Source of the DNA: Nocardioides zeae
GTDB taxonomy: Bacteria > Actinomycetota > Actinomycetes > Propionibacteriales > Nocardioidaceae
Length of the DNA: 64,000 nt
NCBI RefSeq assembly: GCF_030818655.1
Contig: NZ_JAUTAN010000001.1
Span: 1,922,001-1,986,000 of the forward strand
Direction: 5' to 3'
The notes beneath the pieces are model-generated. The model saw only the letters and a program-made list of their open reading frames with translations, had not been told where the DNA came from and ran no database searches. Shown here one piece after another: positions 53,222 through 62,222 of the stretch (the stretch's first letter is position 1; each line of letters opens with the position of its first letter). A program made the position numbers and the translations under genes.

Positions 53222-54493
53222 TCAGCGCGCCGTGAAGCGCGTGATGTTCGCCTGGCGCTGGTTCTGCACCCAGTCGAAGCCGCCGCCCATGACGACCTGC
53301 GACCCGTCGCTCGCCAGCGTGCGGGACAGCAGCAGCGAGTCCTGGTTGGCGGTCGTGCCGGTCGTCGTCACTTGGAACCCGCTGCGGACCCGACCCGTGC
53401 TGCGGTCGAGCACGTGCATGGCGACGTACGTCCGCGGGTTGGTCTCGCCGAACCCGCCGGCCGCGCTGCAGTCGTGGGCGTGGGACGCGACGTACACGTC
53501 GCTGCCCTGCACGAGCACGTCGAAGGTGTCGCCGTAGCAGCGCGCGAACCACCGCACCTGACCGTTCGAGACGGTGATGGCCTGCACGCCCTCCTTGCGC
53601 GACGAGGAGCCGGAGCGGTCGTCGCGGCCGCCCATGTAGAGCACGCCGTCGGCGACCTCGAGCGTCGTGGCCCAGTTCGTCGGGGCCAGCAGGTAGCTGC
53701 GGCCGAAGCCGCTGGCGTTGGCGCCCGTGGTGCCGTTGACGGCCGCGACGCCCTGGTGGGCCACGCCGTTCATCTGCTGGAACGTGCCGCCGACGAAGAC
53801 CTTGGCGCCGTCGCCCGACACCGCGAGGGCGGTCGGACGCAGGCCCTCGCCGGGCACGGCGACGCTCATCTTCGGCTGCCACGACGTCAGCCCGCCGCCG
53901 GCCAGGTCGAACGCGGCCAGCCGGTCGCGCGAGCTCCAGTTGGCGGCGCTGAAGATGCCGCCGACGTAGAGGGTCGTGCCGTCGGGCGAGACATCGAGCG
54001 CACGGACGCTGCCGTTGACGCCGTTCCACCCCACCTGGCCGAGGAACCGGCCGGTCGCGGTGTCGAACGCGGCGAGGTGCTCCGCCTTCTGGCCGTTCAC
54101 CTCGTTGAAGTCGCCGCCGACGTAGAGCGTCGCCTTGTCCGGCGACAGGGCCATCGCGTGCACCGTCCCGGGCGAGCCGTCCCACGTGTTGCGCAGCACC
54201 GGCGCGAAGCCGGTGATGCGCCGACCCGTCGAGGCGTCCATTGCCACGAGGTGCGCCTGCCCGGACTCGTTCGTGCCCGCCGCGGCGCCCGCGGGCCGCG
54301 TCGAGGTGAACGCACCGCCCACGTAGATGCGGCCCCCGGCGATCTCCGAGGCCCACACGGGGCCGTTCGTCTGCTCCATCGGCGCCGGTGTCGTCGACAC
54401 CAGCGCCTGCGCCGGCGGGGTCACCAGCTGCATGCCCAGCGCCACGCACAGCGCAGCCAGGGCGGTCCACCATCGTCTCGTCATCGTGCTCAC
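53222..54493 (-). CDS. Secreted beta-propeller protein
   Basis: A 423-residue exported protein with a signal peptide (RRWWTALAALCVALGMQLVTPPAQA). Six or seven blade repeats recur: IYVGGAFTST, ATLYVGGDFNEVNG, TTLYVGGIFSAANW, AKVFVGGTFQQMNG, GVLYMGGRDD, SQVVMGGGFDWVQN. Each is followed by a TGR/DTATGR turn, like delta-60-repeat or NHL-like propellers. Two Cys (ARCYGD, HDCSAA) may form a disulfide. GTG 54493 overlaps the sulfotransferase stop and has GGAGA upstream; ATG 54484 is possible. It may bind the polysaccharide made by this cluster. Confidence 0.75.
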   Translation of the reverse strand: MSTMTRRWWTALAALCVALGMQLVTPPAQALVSTTPAPMEQTNGPVWASEIAGGRIYVGGAFTSTRPAGAAAGTNESGQAHLVAMDASTGRRITGFAPVLRNTWDGSPGTVHAMALSPDKATLYVGGDFNEVNGQKAEHLAAFDTATGRFLGQVGWNGVNGSVRALDVSPDGTTLYVGGIFSAANWSSRDRLAAFDLAGGGLTSWQPKMSVAVPGEGLRPTALAVSGDGAKVFVGGTFQQMNGVAHQGVAAVNGTTGANASGFGRSYLLAPTNWATTLEVADGVLYMGGRDDRSGSSSRKEGVQAITVSNGQVRWFARCYGDTFDVLVQGSDVYVASHAHDCSAAGGFGETNPRTYVAMHVLDRSTGRVRSGFQVTTTGTTANQDSLLLSRTLASDGSQVVMGGGFDWVQNQRQANITRFTAR

Positions 54494-55395
54494 CACCAGA
54501 TCTCCGTCCCCAGCTGTCGTGCCAGGTCCTTGTTGTGCGGCTCGTAGTGAGCCCTCAGCTCCTCGGCGACGTCGCCGTCGAGGTCGACCCCGGGCGCACG
54601 GTTGCGCCGGGTCGACGAGGGTCCGGCCGCCACCGGGTCCATCCCGGCGAAGTCGGTGACCCGGCGGAGCGTGCCCGTCGGGTCGGCGTAGAGGTCCTCG
54701 CTGCGCAGCACGAGCACGCGGTCCTCGCCGTATGCGGCCGTCCAGGCCGCGACGGGGCCGGCGTACTCGCCGCGGGCGCGGTACGCGTACCAGTCCCACG
54801 CCCGGGCGTAGTACGCCGGGCGCTCCCGCAGGCGGTCCAGCTCGCCCGCCGTGCGGCCCGCCTCGGCGGCGAGGGCCTCGGGGAAGCCCAGGCCCTCGAC
54901 GCCGGCCTTGACGCGCTCGCGGTAGTGCGAGTGCGCCCGCGCGACGGGGTCGCGGAGCAGCACGACGACGCGGGCGTCGGGCAGCACGGCGCGCGCCCGG
55001 CCCGCGGCCCGCGGGTCGTGCAGGAGCAGCGGGTCGGCCTCCACGGTGAACGCGCCACCGGTGCGGGCCGCGTGCCGCCGGCGCGTCTGCTGCGTCGGGA
55101 AGTGTCCCCGGTACCAGCTCTCCGGCCGGCCCGCGTGCCGCGTGAACCAGTGCGGGCTCTTGATGTGCTGCGCCGCCGGCACGAGCGGGAGCACCTGGGG
55201 GTGCGCCAGGAGCGAGGACCACAGGAACGTGGTGCCGCTGCGCTTGGCGCCCACGACGAGGAGGTCCGGCCCGGGACGCAGGGGCGCGGTCGCCTGGCCG
55301 GCGAGGCGCACGAGGCCCGCCGCGCCGGCCTTCGCCGGCGCCGGCACCAGGTCCTTCGCTCGGCGGACGAGACGGGTGTCGTCGAGACTGCTCAT
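54490..55395 (-). CDS. PAPS-dependent sulfotransferase
   Basis: A 301-residue enzyme of the carbohydrate/heparan-type sulfotransferase fold. The 5'-phosphosulfate loop is LLVVGAKRSGTTFLWSSLLAHP (P-loop-like K-R-S-G-T-T). The 3'-phosphate site is RVVVLLRDPVARAHSHYRERV with the R-D-P and Ser. LVLRSEDLYADP and the C-terminal FAGMDP follow typical order. The ATG start 55395 overlaps the flippase stop. It would transfer sulfate from PAPS to a glycan, releasing PAP for CysQ. A PAPS supply (cysNDC) is not in the window. Confidence 0.88.
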   Translation of the reverse strand: MSSLDDTRLVRRAKDLVPAPAKAGAAGLVRLAGQATAPLRPGPDLLVVGAKRSGTTFLWSSLLAHPQVLPLVPAAQHIKSPHWFTRHAGRPESWYRGHFPTQQTRRRHAARTGGAFTVEADPLLLHDPRAAGRARAVLPDARVVVLLRDPVARAHSHYRERVKAGVEGLGFPEALAAEAGRTAGELDRLRERPAYYARAWDWYAYRARGEYAGPVAAWTAAYGEDRVLVLRSEDLYADPTGTLRRVTDFAGMDPVAAGPSSTRRNRAPGVDLDGDVAEELRAHYEPHNKDLARQLGTEIWW

Positions 55396-56972
55396 CGGTT
55401 TCTCCGGTTCGGACGGGGTCGGTGGATCAGGGAACGGACGTCGGGGAGGTCGAGCGGGCGCCGCAGGAGCTGCAGCAGCACGCCGTAGACGACGAGCCCG
55501 CCCACCACGTGGAGCCCGAGCATCGCCACGGTCGGCGCGGCCAGGAGGTGCAGGGCCAGCCCCGGGAGCCCGAAGGCCACGAGGGCGGCCGCACCGGCGA
55601 GCGCGACCTGGCGGACCGGCAGGCCGAGCCCCAGGCGTCGCCCGCGGAGGAGGCAGAGCGCGGAGTCGAGGGCCAGGCAGCTGGCCCAGGCGACGGCGGC
55701 CCCCACCAGACCGAGCCACGGCACCAGGGCCAGGTTGAGCGTGACGTTGAGCGCCAGGGCGACCGCCGTGTTGCCGGCGGTGACGCCGCTGCGCCCGGCC
55801 ATGAGCAGCGCCGCGTTCACGTTGCCCATCGCGACGTAGGCCAGCATCCCGAGCGCCATGACGGTCAGCGCCGGGGCAGCCTCCGCGAACTCCGGGCCCA
55901 CGAGCCCGAGCACGAGCGGCGACCACGTCGCGAGGCCGAGGAACAACGGCCAGGACACGAGCACCAGCCACACCGCCGTCACGCGGTAGACCTCGTCGTA
56001 GCCCCGCCGGTCGCCCCGCGCCCAGGCCGCCGCCATGGCCGGGGCGCTCTGCAGGCGCAGGGCCTCCATCGCCATCGTGCCCGTGGTGACGAACCGGCTC
56101 GCGGCAGCCCAGGCGCCCGCCGCGGCCGGCCCGAGCAGCACGCCCACGATGATGACGTCGGCCCACACGATGGCGAGCTCGAGGCACGACGCGACGCCCC
56201 GCGGCAGGTTGAACCCCCAGAGCTCGCGCAGCTCCGCGCGCACCGGCACCTCGGGCTCCACCGGGCCCACCTCCCCCGCCGTACGGCGCGCCCGCGCCAG
56301 GCCGCGCACCAGGAGGGTGGTCGCGACGACGTCGAGGAGCACGAGGGGCAGCGCGTAGCTGAGCAGCAGCCACTCGACCGGGGCCTCGAGCAGCCACAGG
56401 AGCGCGACGCCCACGAGGCGGGTGACGGGCAGCGCCACCTGGTAGAGCCAGACGAAGGGCAGGACCGAGCCGAGCGCGCGGGTGCCGTTGAGCGAGGCCT
56501 GGCCGACGGCCGAGACGACGAGCGTCCCGACGAGCACCCAGAGGAACGCCGCCACCGCCGGTCGGTCGTCGGCGGGGAAGGTGGCCACGACGTGCTCGAC
56601 CGAGACGCCGAGGGCCAGCGCCACCACGAGGCTCCACAGGAGCACCGGGGTGAGGGTCCAGCGCATCGCGGAGAACGCGCGGACGTGGTGGCCCACGGCG
56701 CGGTGGCCGGAGACCGACCGGACGATGCCGGTGTCGCTGCCGGCGAGGGCGACGCCGTTGAGGATCATGAAGACGGCGACGGCCTGGTAGTAGAGACCCG
56801 CGACGTGCGCACCGAAGAGCCGTCCGACCAGCACCGTGAGCGCGAACCCGCCCGCGGCGGCGAACACGGCACCCACCAGGGAGACCGCGCCGCTGCGCGC
56901 GAGGTCGCGCCGGCCGCCGGTCGCGACGGGCGCGACCGGCTCGGCACCGGAGAGGACGGACGGGGCGGACAT
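55392..56972 (-). CDS. Wzx-type polysaccharide flippase
   Basis: A 526-residue membrane protein with about 12-14 helices of the MATE/oligosaccharide-flippase superfamily. Features are the first helix LARSGAVSLVGAVFAAAGGFALTVLVGRLFG, then GLYYQAVAVFMILNGVALAGSDTGIVR, and the later WSPLVLGLVGPEFAEAAPALTVMALGMLAYVAMGNVNAALLMAGRS. It should flip lipid-linked repeat units across the membrane. ATG 56972 follows the GT2 stop by four nt; an earlier ATG overlaps the GT2 gene and adds non-conserved residues. It overlaps the sulfotransferase start. Confidence 0.88.
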   Translation of the reverse strand: MSAPSVLSGAEPVAPVATGGRRDLARSGAVSLVGAVFAAAGGFALTVLVGRLFGAHVAGLYYQAVAVFMILNGVALAGSDTGIVRSVSGHRAVGHHVRAFSAMRWTLTPVLLWSLVVALALGVSVEHVVATFPADDRPAVAAFLWVLVGTLVVSAVGQASLNGTRALGSVLPFVWLYQVALPVTRLVGVALLWLLEAPVEWLLLSYALPLVLLDVVATTLLVRGLARARRTAGEVGPVEPEVPVRAELRELWGFNLPRGVASCLELAIVWADVIIVGVLLGPAAAGAWAAASRFVTTGTMAMEALRLQSAPAMAAAWARGDRRGYDEVYRVTAVWLVLVSWPLFLGLATWSPLVLGLVGPEFAEAAPALTVMALGMLAYVAMGNVNAALLMAGRSGVTAGNTAVALALNVTLNLALVPWLGLVGAAVAWASCLALDSALCLLRGRRLGLGLPVRQVALAGAAALVAFGLPGLALHLLAAPTVAMLGLHVVGGLVVYGVLLQLLRRPLDLPDVRSLIHRPRPNRRNR

Positions 56973-56976
56973 CGGC

Positions 56977-57960
56977 TCAGATGCCCCGCCCGCGGGCGTG
57001 GAGGGCGTCCTGGATGCGGTCCGGCGTGACACCGGCCAGCACGAGGGCGGTCAGCGCGAGCCGCGGCTCGCGGCGGTTGTCGCTCCAGGCCCGGCGCATC
57101 CACGTGCGCGCCTCGGCGCGCTCGCCGGCCGCCGCGTGCGCGAACGCGATCTGCCCGCTGATCCGCGCGCGGCCCCGGGGGGACGCCGCGAACTCGGGGA
57201 ACGCGCCGAGCAGGGTCGCGAGCGCCGCGGAGACCGTGCGCCACCGGCTGAAGAAGTGGGAGCCACCGTTCCAGTGGACGTCGGCGACGACGTCGTCGAC
57301 GAGCCCGAGGGGGCCGCCGCGCGCGAGCCGCAGCAGCAGCTCGTAGTCCTCGGCGTAGCCGCCGGGGATGTCCTCGTTCCAGCCGCCGACGACCCGGAGC
57401 GGCCGCGTGCGGTAGAGCAGGGCCGACGGGTGCAGCTCCATGACGCGGGAGTCGAGCAGGTCCTGGAGGTGCACGCGGTGCCGGGGCGCCCGACGCACCG
57501 TGTGGACGTCGCCGCGGACGATGCGCACGCTGCCGCCGACGGCGAGCACCGCCGGGTCGGCCTCGAGCGCGCGCACCTGGCAGTCGAGGCGTCCCGGCAG
57601 CCACGCGTCGTCGTCGTCGCAGGTCGCGAGCAGGTCGTGCTCGGCGAGCGCGAGCGCCGTGTTCCGCGCGCCCGCGACCCCCGGCCGCCGGTCGTTGACG
57701 ACGACCCGCAGGGACTGCCGCGACGGGTCGAGCGGAGCGGGCAGGCCCAGGTCGGCCGGCGCCCGGGCGTCGTCGATGACGACGACGACGTCGATCCGTC
57801 CCCGGTAGGTCTGCGCCCAGATCGCGTCGAGGGCCCGCCGCAGCGTCACCGTGCGGCCCCGCGTCGCGATAGCGACGGACACCGGCGGCAGGGAGCGCTC
57901 GGGGCGCGCCCGATCCGCGACGGCGGTGCTGACCTGGCTGGTCGTGGTGGCCTCAGGCAT
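56977..57960 (-). CDS. Family 2 glycosyltransferase
   Basis: A 327-residue GT-A enzyme adding a sugar to the lipid-linked intermediate. VSVAIATRGRTVTLRRALDAIWAQTYRG is the start of the fold. DVVVVIDDA binds the nucleotide, and the acidic metal site LLATCDDDDAWLPG is the DxD region. VVGGWNEDIPGGYAEDYELLLRLA is the ED-Y acceptor motif. The last 80 residues are helical and Ala/Arg-rich. It overlaps the chain-length gene by eight nt. The linked sugar cannot be inferred. Confidence 0.88.
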   Translation of the reverse strand: MPEATTTSQVSTAVADRARPERSLPPVSVAIATRGRTVTLRRALDAIWAQTYRGRIDVVVVIDDARAPADLGLPAPLDPSRQSLRVVVNDRRPGVAGARNTALALAEHDLLATCDDDDAWLPGRLDCQVRALEADPAVLAVGGSVRIVRGDVHTVRRAPRHRVHLQDLLDSRVMELHPSALLYRTRPLRVVGGWNEDIPGGYAEDYELLLRLARGGPLGLVDDVVADVHWNGGSHFFSRWRTVSAALATLLGAFPEFAASPRGRARISGQIAFAHAAAGERAEARTWMRRAWSDNRREPRLALTALVLAGVTPDRIQDALHARGRGI

Positions 57961-59308
57961 CGGTCGCCACCCGCACCAGGCCGAGCACCTCGACGTCGAC
58001 GGCCGCGAGGTGCAGGCGCGCCACGCGGAGGGCGTCGTTGGACCAGCTCGTCGAGCCGACGAGCACGACGACCGCGTCGCAGGCCTCGAAGTCCACCCGC
58101 CAGGTGGGTCGACCGAGGTCGACGGTCTCGACCTGCAGCCGGTTCTCGGCGCCCACGACGCGCAGGCCGCGCCGCACGATCTCGGCCGCGTCCTCCGGGA
58201 GGTCCGGCGTCACGTAGACACCGAGGCGGAACTCCTCCCCCGGGTCCTCGGCCTCGCGCTCGAGCAGCCACGGCGCGATGGCCACGCCGACGGCGACGAC
58301 GTCGCTGCCGTCGCTCCGGGTGTCGCGCACCTCGGCCAGCACGGGCAGACCCGTGTCGTCGAGCGGCTCGCCGCCGTTGCCGCCCCGCTCGCGGAAGAAG
58401 GTCGCGAGACCGCCGGTCGGGCGCCGCGTGGTCGCCGCCTCGCCGCGCTCCTCGCGGGGGCGGTCGTGGCGGTTGCGCGCCGCGTCGGTCGCCGGCTTGC
58501 TGGCGCGCGGCGTGGTCGGCAGCGGCGGGGCCGCCGCGGCGACGGCGGCGGCCGGGGCCGCCGCGGGGGTGGGACGGCGCGGGTTGCGGACCTGGGCGAG
58601 GTACGCCGAGGCGATGCCGACCAGGAGACCGCCGGCACCGCCGGCGACCACGTGGGCGGCGGTGGGCAGCGACGACTGCTCCGCCGTGCCCGCGGCCTCG
58701 CTCGCCACGCTGCCCGGGTCGATCACCGTCTCCTCGAGCCGCATGCGCTCGAGGACGAGCTGCTGGCCGCGGTTGCCCTCGGGGTCCGTCTCGTCCTGCA
58801 GGCCGGCGAGACGCGTGTCGTGGGCGCGCCAGCGCTCGACGGCCTGCGCCTCGGCCTGCTCCAGGTAGACCTCGGCCGCCGTCTCCGCCCGCGACTCGGC
58901 GCGGGCGGCCGTGTCGTCGGTCCAGGTGAAGACGAGGTAGTTGCTGCTCTCCTCGACCGTCACCGACAGCCGGTCCGCGACGTCGTCGAGGTCGGTGCCG
59001 TCGCCGATGCGCTCGGCGACCGCGCGGCGGACCGGGTCGGTGCGGGTCAGCGCGACCTGGTCGTCCGCCCAGAGCGTGTCGGAGGTGAAGTCCCCCACCG
59101 CGACGAGGCCGCCGCCGACGCGGACCGTGGCCTGGGCGTGGTAGGCCGGCGCGGACGTCGCAGCCACGGCGACGCCGAGGAGGAGGCCGACGGCGAGGCC
59201 GACGACCACGTGGATCCAGCGCCTGCGGACGGCGCCGGCCAGGCTCGGCGGACGACGCAGCTCGGAGCCGGGTCGCGTCTCCGAGGCGAGCTCGGTGTCG
59301 TCATGCAT
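57953..59308 (-). CDS. Wzz/chain-length determinant-like protein with modified cytoplasmic domain
   Basis: A 451-residue membrane protein. One helix follows the N-terminus (RWIHVVVGLAVGLLLGVAVA), then an extracytoplasmic coiled region (about 60-210: DPVRRAVAERIGDGTDLDD, AETAAEVYLEQAEAQAVERWRAHD). A second helix is at about 217-238 (AAHVVAGGAGGLLVGIASAYL). A Pro/Ala/Arg linker leads to a Rossmann-like C-terminal domain (LPVLAEVRDTRSDGSD, ACDAVVVLVGSTSW) that resembles a BY-kinase without Walker A or Tyr cluster. It probably sets polymer length. It overlaps both neighbours by eight nt. Confidence 0.8.
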   Translation of the reverse strand: MHDDTELASETRPGSELRRPPSLAGAVRRRWIHVVVGLAVGLLLGVAVAATSAPAYHAQATVRVGGGLVAVGDFTSDTLWADDQVALTRTDPVRRAVAERIGDGTDLDDVADRLSVTVEESSNYLVFTWTDDTAARAESRAETAAEVYLEQAEAQAVERWRAHDTRLAGLQDETDPEGNRGQQLVLERMRLEETVIDPGSVASEAAGTAEQSSLPTAAHVVAGGAGGLLVGIASAYLAQVRNPRRPTPAAAPAAAVAAAAPPLPTTPRASKPATDAARNRHDRPREERGEAATTRRPTGGLATFFRERGGNGGEPLDDTGLPVLAEVRDTRSDGSDVVAVGVAIAPWLLEREAEDPGEEFRLGVYVTPDLPEDAAEIVRRGLRVVGAENRLQVETVDLGRPTWRVDFEACDAVVVLVGSTSWSNDALRVARLHLAAVDVEVLGLVRVATDA

Positions 59309-60578
59309 GGGTGATCACCTTTCTGGTGTGCGAGTGGTCGAGAGCACGACGCCGGTGCACGCCGGCGACGGCGAGAGCGAGGAGGGTGACGGCCAGCGGG
59401 ACGGGCAGCACCTCGTAGAACGCGATCTGCACGAGGAGCGCGACGCCGGTGGCGTGGAGCCAGACGTCGGGGTCGCGGCCGGAGAGCGGTCGGGCGTGCC
59501 ACCAGACGAGCAGCACGGCACCGATGAAGAGCACGACACCGGCGATGCCCTGCGAGACCAGGATGGTCCAGAGCTGGCCGTGGGTCCCGATGGAGACGTC
59601 GTTGCTGTCCGCCAGGCCCGCCGAGGACTGCGGCGCGCCCCAGCCGAAGAGGGGCGAGCGGAGGGCGAGCGACCACGACGCCTCGTAAAGGGTCGCGCGG
59701 GTGCTCGTGTTGCCGTACTCGAACCGCGCCGCGATGACCCGGCGAACGGGCTCGATGGCCAGCACCGAGCCGACGATGCCGACGACGCCGACCACGACCG
59801 CGGCCAGGGCCCGGAAGTCCCCGGCCGCCGCGCGGCGCGCCACCACGTAGGCCACCGCCACACCGATCGTGATCCAGCACCCGCGGTTGAGCGAGACGAG
59901 GATCGGCGGGACTGACGCGAGCACGAGACCGCCCAGCAGGAGCCGCTCACCGCGGCCGCGGGCCGTGACGAGGGCGTGGACGGCGACCGGGAACCCGATG
60001 CCGACGGCCGCGCCCCAGTCGTTGGTGTAGGCGAACAGGGGGCTCGGTCGGGGCGAGCCGTAGAGACCGTCGTACTCCGAGAACTCCGGGTGGGTCAGCG
60101 CCGTCACGAACGGGTCGGAGAACCCGACGACGCGCAGCAGCGCCTCGAGCGGGCTCGTGAACTCGAGGTTGTTGACGAGGATCCCGGGATAGGCGAGCAG
60201 CACCGCTGCGCCCCAGAGGGCCACCACCCACCGCACCACCGTGCGGCCGGGCAGGCCGCGGTGCACCACGTTCCACACCGCGACGGCGATGACGACCACG
60301 GCCGTGTAGAGCACGAGCCGGAACCCGTACGCCGCGAGGTAGCGCGGTCCCGAGAGCATCACCGCCGAGATGCCGACCCAGCCGAGGAAGAGCAGCAGTG
60401 CCAGGTACCCGGGCGGCAGCACGAGGACGCGACGGTTGAGCAGCAGCCACATCCCGACGGGCACCGCGACCAGCGCCCACGCCGGCACCTGCACCCCCAG
60501 CGCCCACCACAACGGGTAGAGCAGGAAGAGCGCGGCGACCGGGCGCAGGGCGCGGCGGAGCTCGGCGGTCTCGTTCAC
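59301..60578 (-). CDS. O-antigen ligase / Wzy-like polymerase
   Basis: A 425-residue protein with about 12 membrane helices. Helix runs such as PPGYLALLLFLGWVGISAVML and LLLGGLVLASVPPILVSLNRGCWITIGVAVAYVV are typical of the Wzy_C/O-antigen ligase family. The signature periplasmic loop is EASWSLALRSPLFGWGAPQSSAG followed by IGTHGQLWTILVSQGIAGVVLF, with the H-N/H-G type motif. It would polymerise or ligate repeats delivered by the flippase. GTG 60578 overlaps the acyltransferase stop (GTGA) and gives the expected N-terminus before the first helix. Confidence 0.87.
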   Translation of the reverse strand: MNETAELRRALRPVAALFLLYPLWWALGVQVPAWALVAVPVGMWLLLNRRVLVLPPGYLALLLFLGWVGISAVMLSGPRYLAAYGFRLVLYTAVVVIAVAVWNVVHRGLPGRTVVRWVVALWGAAVLLAYPGILVNNLEFTSPLEALLRVVGFSDPFVTALTHPEFSEYDGLYGSPRPSPLFAYTNDWGAAVGIGFPVAVHALVTARGRGERLLLGGLVLASVPPILVSLNRGCWITIGVAVAYVVARRAAAGDFRALAAVVVGVVGIVGSVLAIEPVRRVIAARFEYGNTSTRATLYEASWSLALRSPLFGWGAPQSSAGLADSNDVSIGTHGQLWTILVSQGIAGVVLFIGAVLLVWWHARPLSGRDPDVWLHATGVALLVQIAFYEVLPVPLAVTLLALAVAGVHRRRALDHSHTRKVITHA

Positions 60579-61159
60579 GGGCGGGCCGTCCCCCCGGTCG
60601 TCACGGCGTGCACCGCCGTGGAGGGGGAGCCGTCCACCCGGCGGGCCGGGACGCCCGCGTAGGTGCCACCGGAGGCGAGGCGCCCCCGCACGACCGCGCC
60701 GGCGGCGACGACCGCGCCGCGCTCGACGACGGCACCGGGCAGCACGGTGACGCGCGCGCCCAGCCAGACCTCGTCCTCGATCCGGGTCGTCAGGTAGTCG
60801 GCGACCTTGGCCGCCCGGCCGCCCTCGTCCCGCCCGTGGGTGGCGGTCAGCACCATGACGCCGGGACCCAGGTGGCAGTCCTCCCCGATCTCCACGCGGC
60901 CGCGCGCGACGTCGAGGTAGCAGTCGTGGTTGACGAAGGTGCGCCGCCCGATGCGGAGGCCCCGGCCCGTGATGCGCACACCGCTGAACACGTTGGCGGT
61001 CTGGACGTCGAGGCCGGCCGCCCGGTAGACGGCCCACCGCAGCGGCCGCGGCACCAGCGCGGACCCCGCCAGCAGGTCGAGCAGCACGTGACGCAGCGCG
61101 ATGGCCAGGTCGAGACGGAGCGCGCCCAGCGCGCGCCCGACGAGCCCCGGGCGCGTCAC
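60575..61159 (-). CDS. Left-handed beta-helix (hexapeptide) acyltransferase
   Basis: A 194-residue acyltransferase, probably adding O-acetyl groups to a sugar. The hexapeptide coils are clear: VRITGRGLRIGRRTFVNHDCYLDVARGRVEIGEDCHLGPGVMVLTATHG, with the catalytic His in ATHG. A later set reads EVWLGARVTVLPGAVVERGAVVAAGAVV and TYAGVPARRV. A helical N-terminal stretch of about 45 residues precedes it, as in WcaF/maa-like enzymes. It overlaps genes on both sides by four bases. Confidence 0.86.
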   Translation of the reverse strand: MTRPGLVGRALGALRLDLAIALRHVLLDLLAGSALVPRPLRWAVYRAAGLDVQTANVFSGVRITGRGLRIGRRTFVNHDCYLDVARGRVEIGEDCHLGPGVMVLTATHGRDEGGRAAKVADYLTTRIEDEVWLGARVTVLPGAVVERGAVVAAGAVVRGRLASGGTYAGVPARRVDGSPSTAVHAVTTGGTARP

Positions 61160-61722
61160 CGGGTCACCCGCGACAGCAGGGCACGCCGGACCGAGCGCAC
61201 GCGTCGGACACGCCGACCCACGACGGGGTCGATCTGGCGCGCGAACCGCTCGGCGGACTCACCGGCGGCCCTCTCGATCCCGACCGCGTCCGCCTGGGGG
61301 CCGCTGTCGCGGAGCGCTGCCGCGACGCCGTCGGCCAGCGTGGAGAAGTCGGTGGCGAGCCGCACGACACCGGCGTCCTCGACGACGGCGGCGAAGCGCT
61401 CCTGGTGCCCGTCGACGTGCTCGCCACGGGACGGGTCGCGCGGCACGCAGACGGGCACGTGCCCGGCCCGTCGCGCGTCCATGATCGTGCCCGGACCGCC
61501 GTGGCACACCACGACCGCGGCGCGGTCGAGCAGGTCCGTCAGCTCGGCCTGGCCGACGAACTCGACACCGCGCGCGACCTCCGGCCGTGCGCTGTGGCCG
61601 TGCTGCACCACGACCTCCACCCGCGGCCCCAGGGTCGCGGCCAGGCGGTCGAGCCAGCCGACGAGCCGGTCGAACGGGTGGTGGTCGGTGCCCACCATCG
61701 CGACGACGAGCGGCGCGCTCAC
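61156..61722 (-). CDS. Glycosyltransferase donor-binding subunit (PssE/Alg13-like)
   Basis: A 188-residue GT-B C-terminal half that binds a UDP-sugar. Segments are LVVAMVGTDHHPFDRLVGWLD, VVQHGHSARPEVARGVEFVG, and the donor loop VVVCHGGPGTIMDARRAGHVPVCVPRDPSRGEHVDGHQ, which matches GlcNAc/glucuronosyltransferase C-terminal domains. Alone it lacks the acceptor-binding half, supplied by the overlapping neighbour, as in the EpsF/EpsE and PssD/PssE pairs. GTG 61722 overlaps that gene's stop. Confidence 0.86.
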   Translation of the reverse strand: MSAPLVVAMVGTDHHPFDRLVGWLDRLAATLGPRVEVVVQHGHSARPEVARGVEFVGQAELTDLLDRAAVVVCHGGPGTIMDARRAGHVPVCVPRDPSRGEHVDGHQERFAAVVEDAGVVRLATDFSTLADGVAAALRDSGPQADAVGIERAAGESAERFARQIDPVVGRRVRRVRSVRRALLSRVTR

Positions 61723-62222
61723 AGCAGCGGTCCCACGACGACGGCGTCCGGGTAGACGTCGAGCTGCGTGTCCCACTGCACGACCCGACGGGTCGTGAAC
61801 GGGCCCACGAGCCGGCCCGTCATCGTCGGCGAGTCCACTCGGTCGTAGACCTCGACGAACACCGTCGGGACGCGGAGCAGCCAGGCCAGCACGAAGAAGG
61901 GCACGGCCACACCCGCGCCGGCGCTGACGACCACGGCGGGCCGCTCACGCCGCAGCACGCGCCACGCGAGCACGAGGTTGCGGAGGAGGTTGGGGACGTT
62001 GCGCGTGGTCGGCGAGTAGGACGTGACGACCCGCTCGTCGGCGAGACGGTCGCGCACGTCCGGCGTGTCGGGGCAGACCCACACGCGGTCGCGGATCGTC
62101 CACCACGGACGGAGGGCCAGGAGCTGCGCCAGGTGGCCGCCCTGGGTGCTGACCAGCAGGGCCTTCCCCCGCGGTCCGTCCCCGGGACGCGCTCGCGCGG
62201 CCTCGGCGAGGAGTTCGGACAT
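61719..62222 (-). CDS. Glycosyltransferase acceptor/membrane subunit (PssD/Alg14-like)
   Basis: A 167-residue partner of the Alg13-like protein. GKALLVSTQGGHLAQLLAL is the N-terminal loop of the Alg14 family. The hydrophobic VVVSAGAGVAVPFFVLAWLLRVPTVFVEVYDRVDSPT carries the SGAG and E-residue motifs. FTTRRVVQWDTQLDVYPDAVVVG ends the domain. It probably anchors the heterodimer to the membrane for the second glycosylation step on the lipid carrier. The start shares its first base with the last base of the preceding stop. Confidence 0.86.
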   Translation of the reverse strand: MSELLAEAARARPGDGPRGKALLVSTQGGHLAQLLALRPWWTIRDRVWVCPDTPDVRDRLADERVVTSYSPTTRNVPNLLRNLVLAWRVLRRERPAVVVSAGAGVAVPFFVLAWLLRVPTVFVEVYDRVDSPTMTGRLVGPFTTRRVVQWDTQLDVYPDAVVVGPLL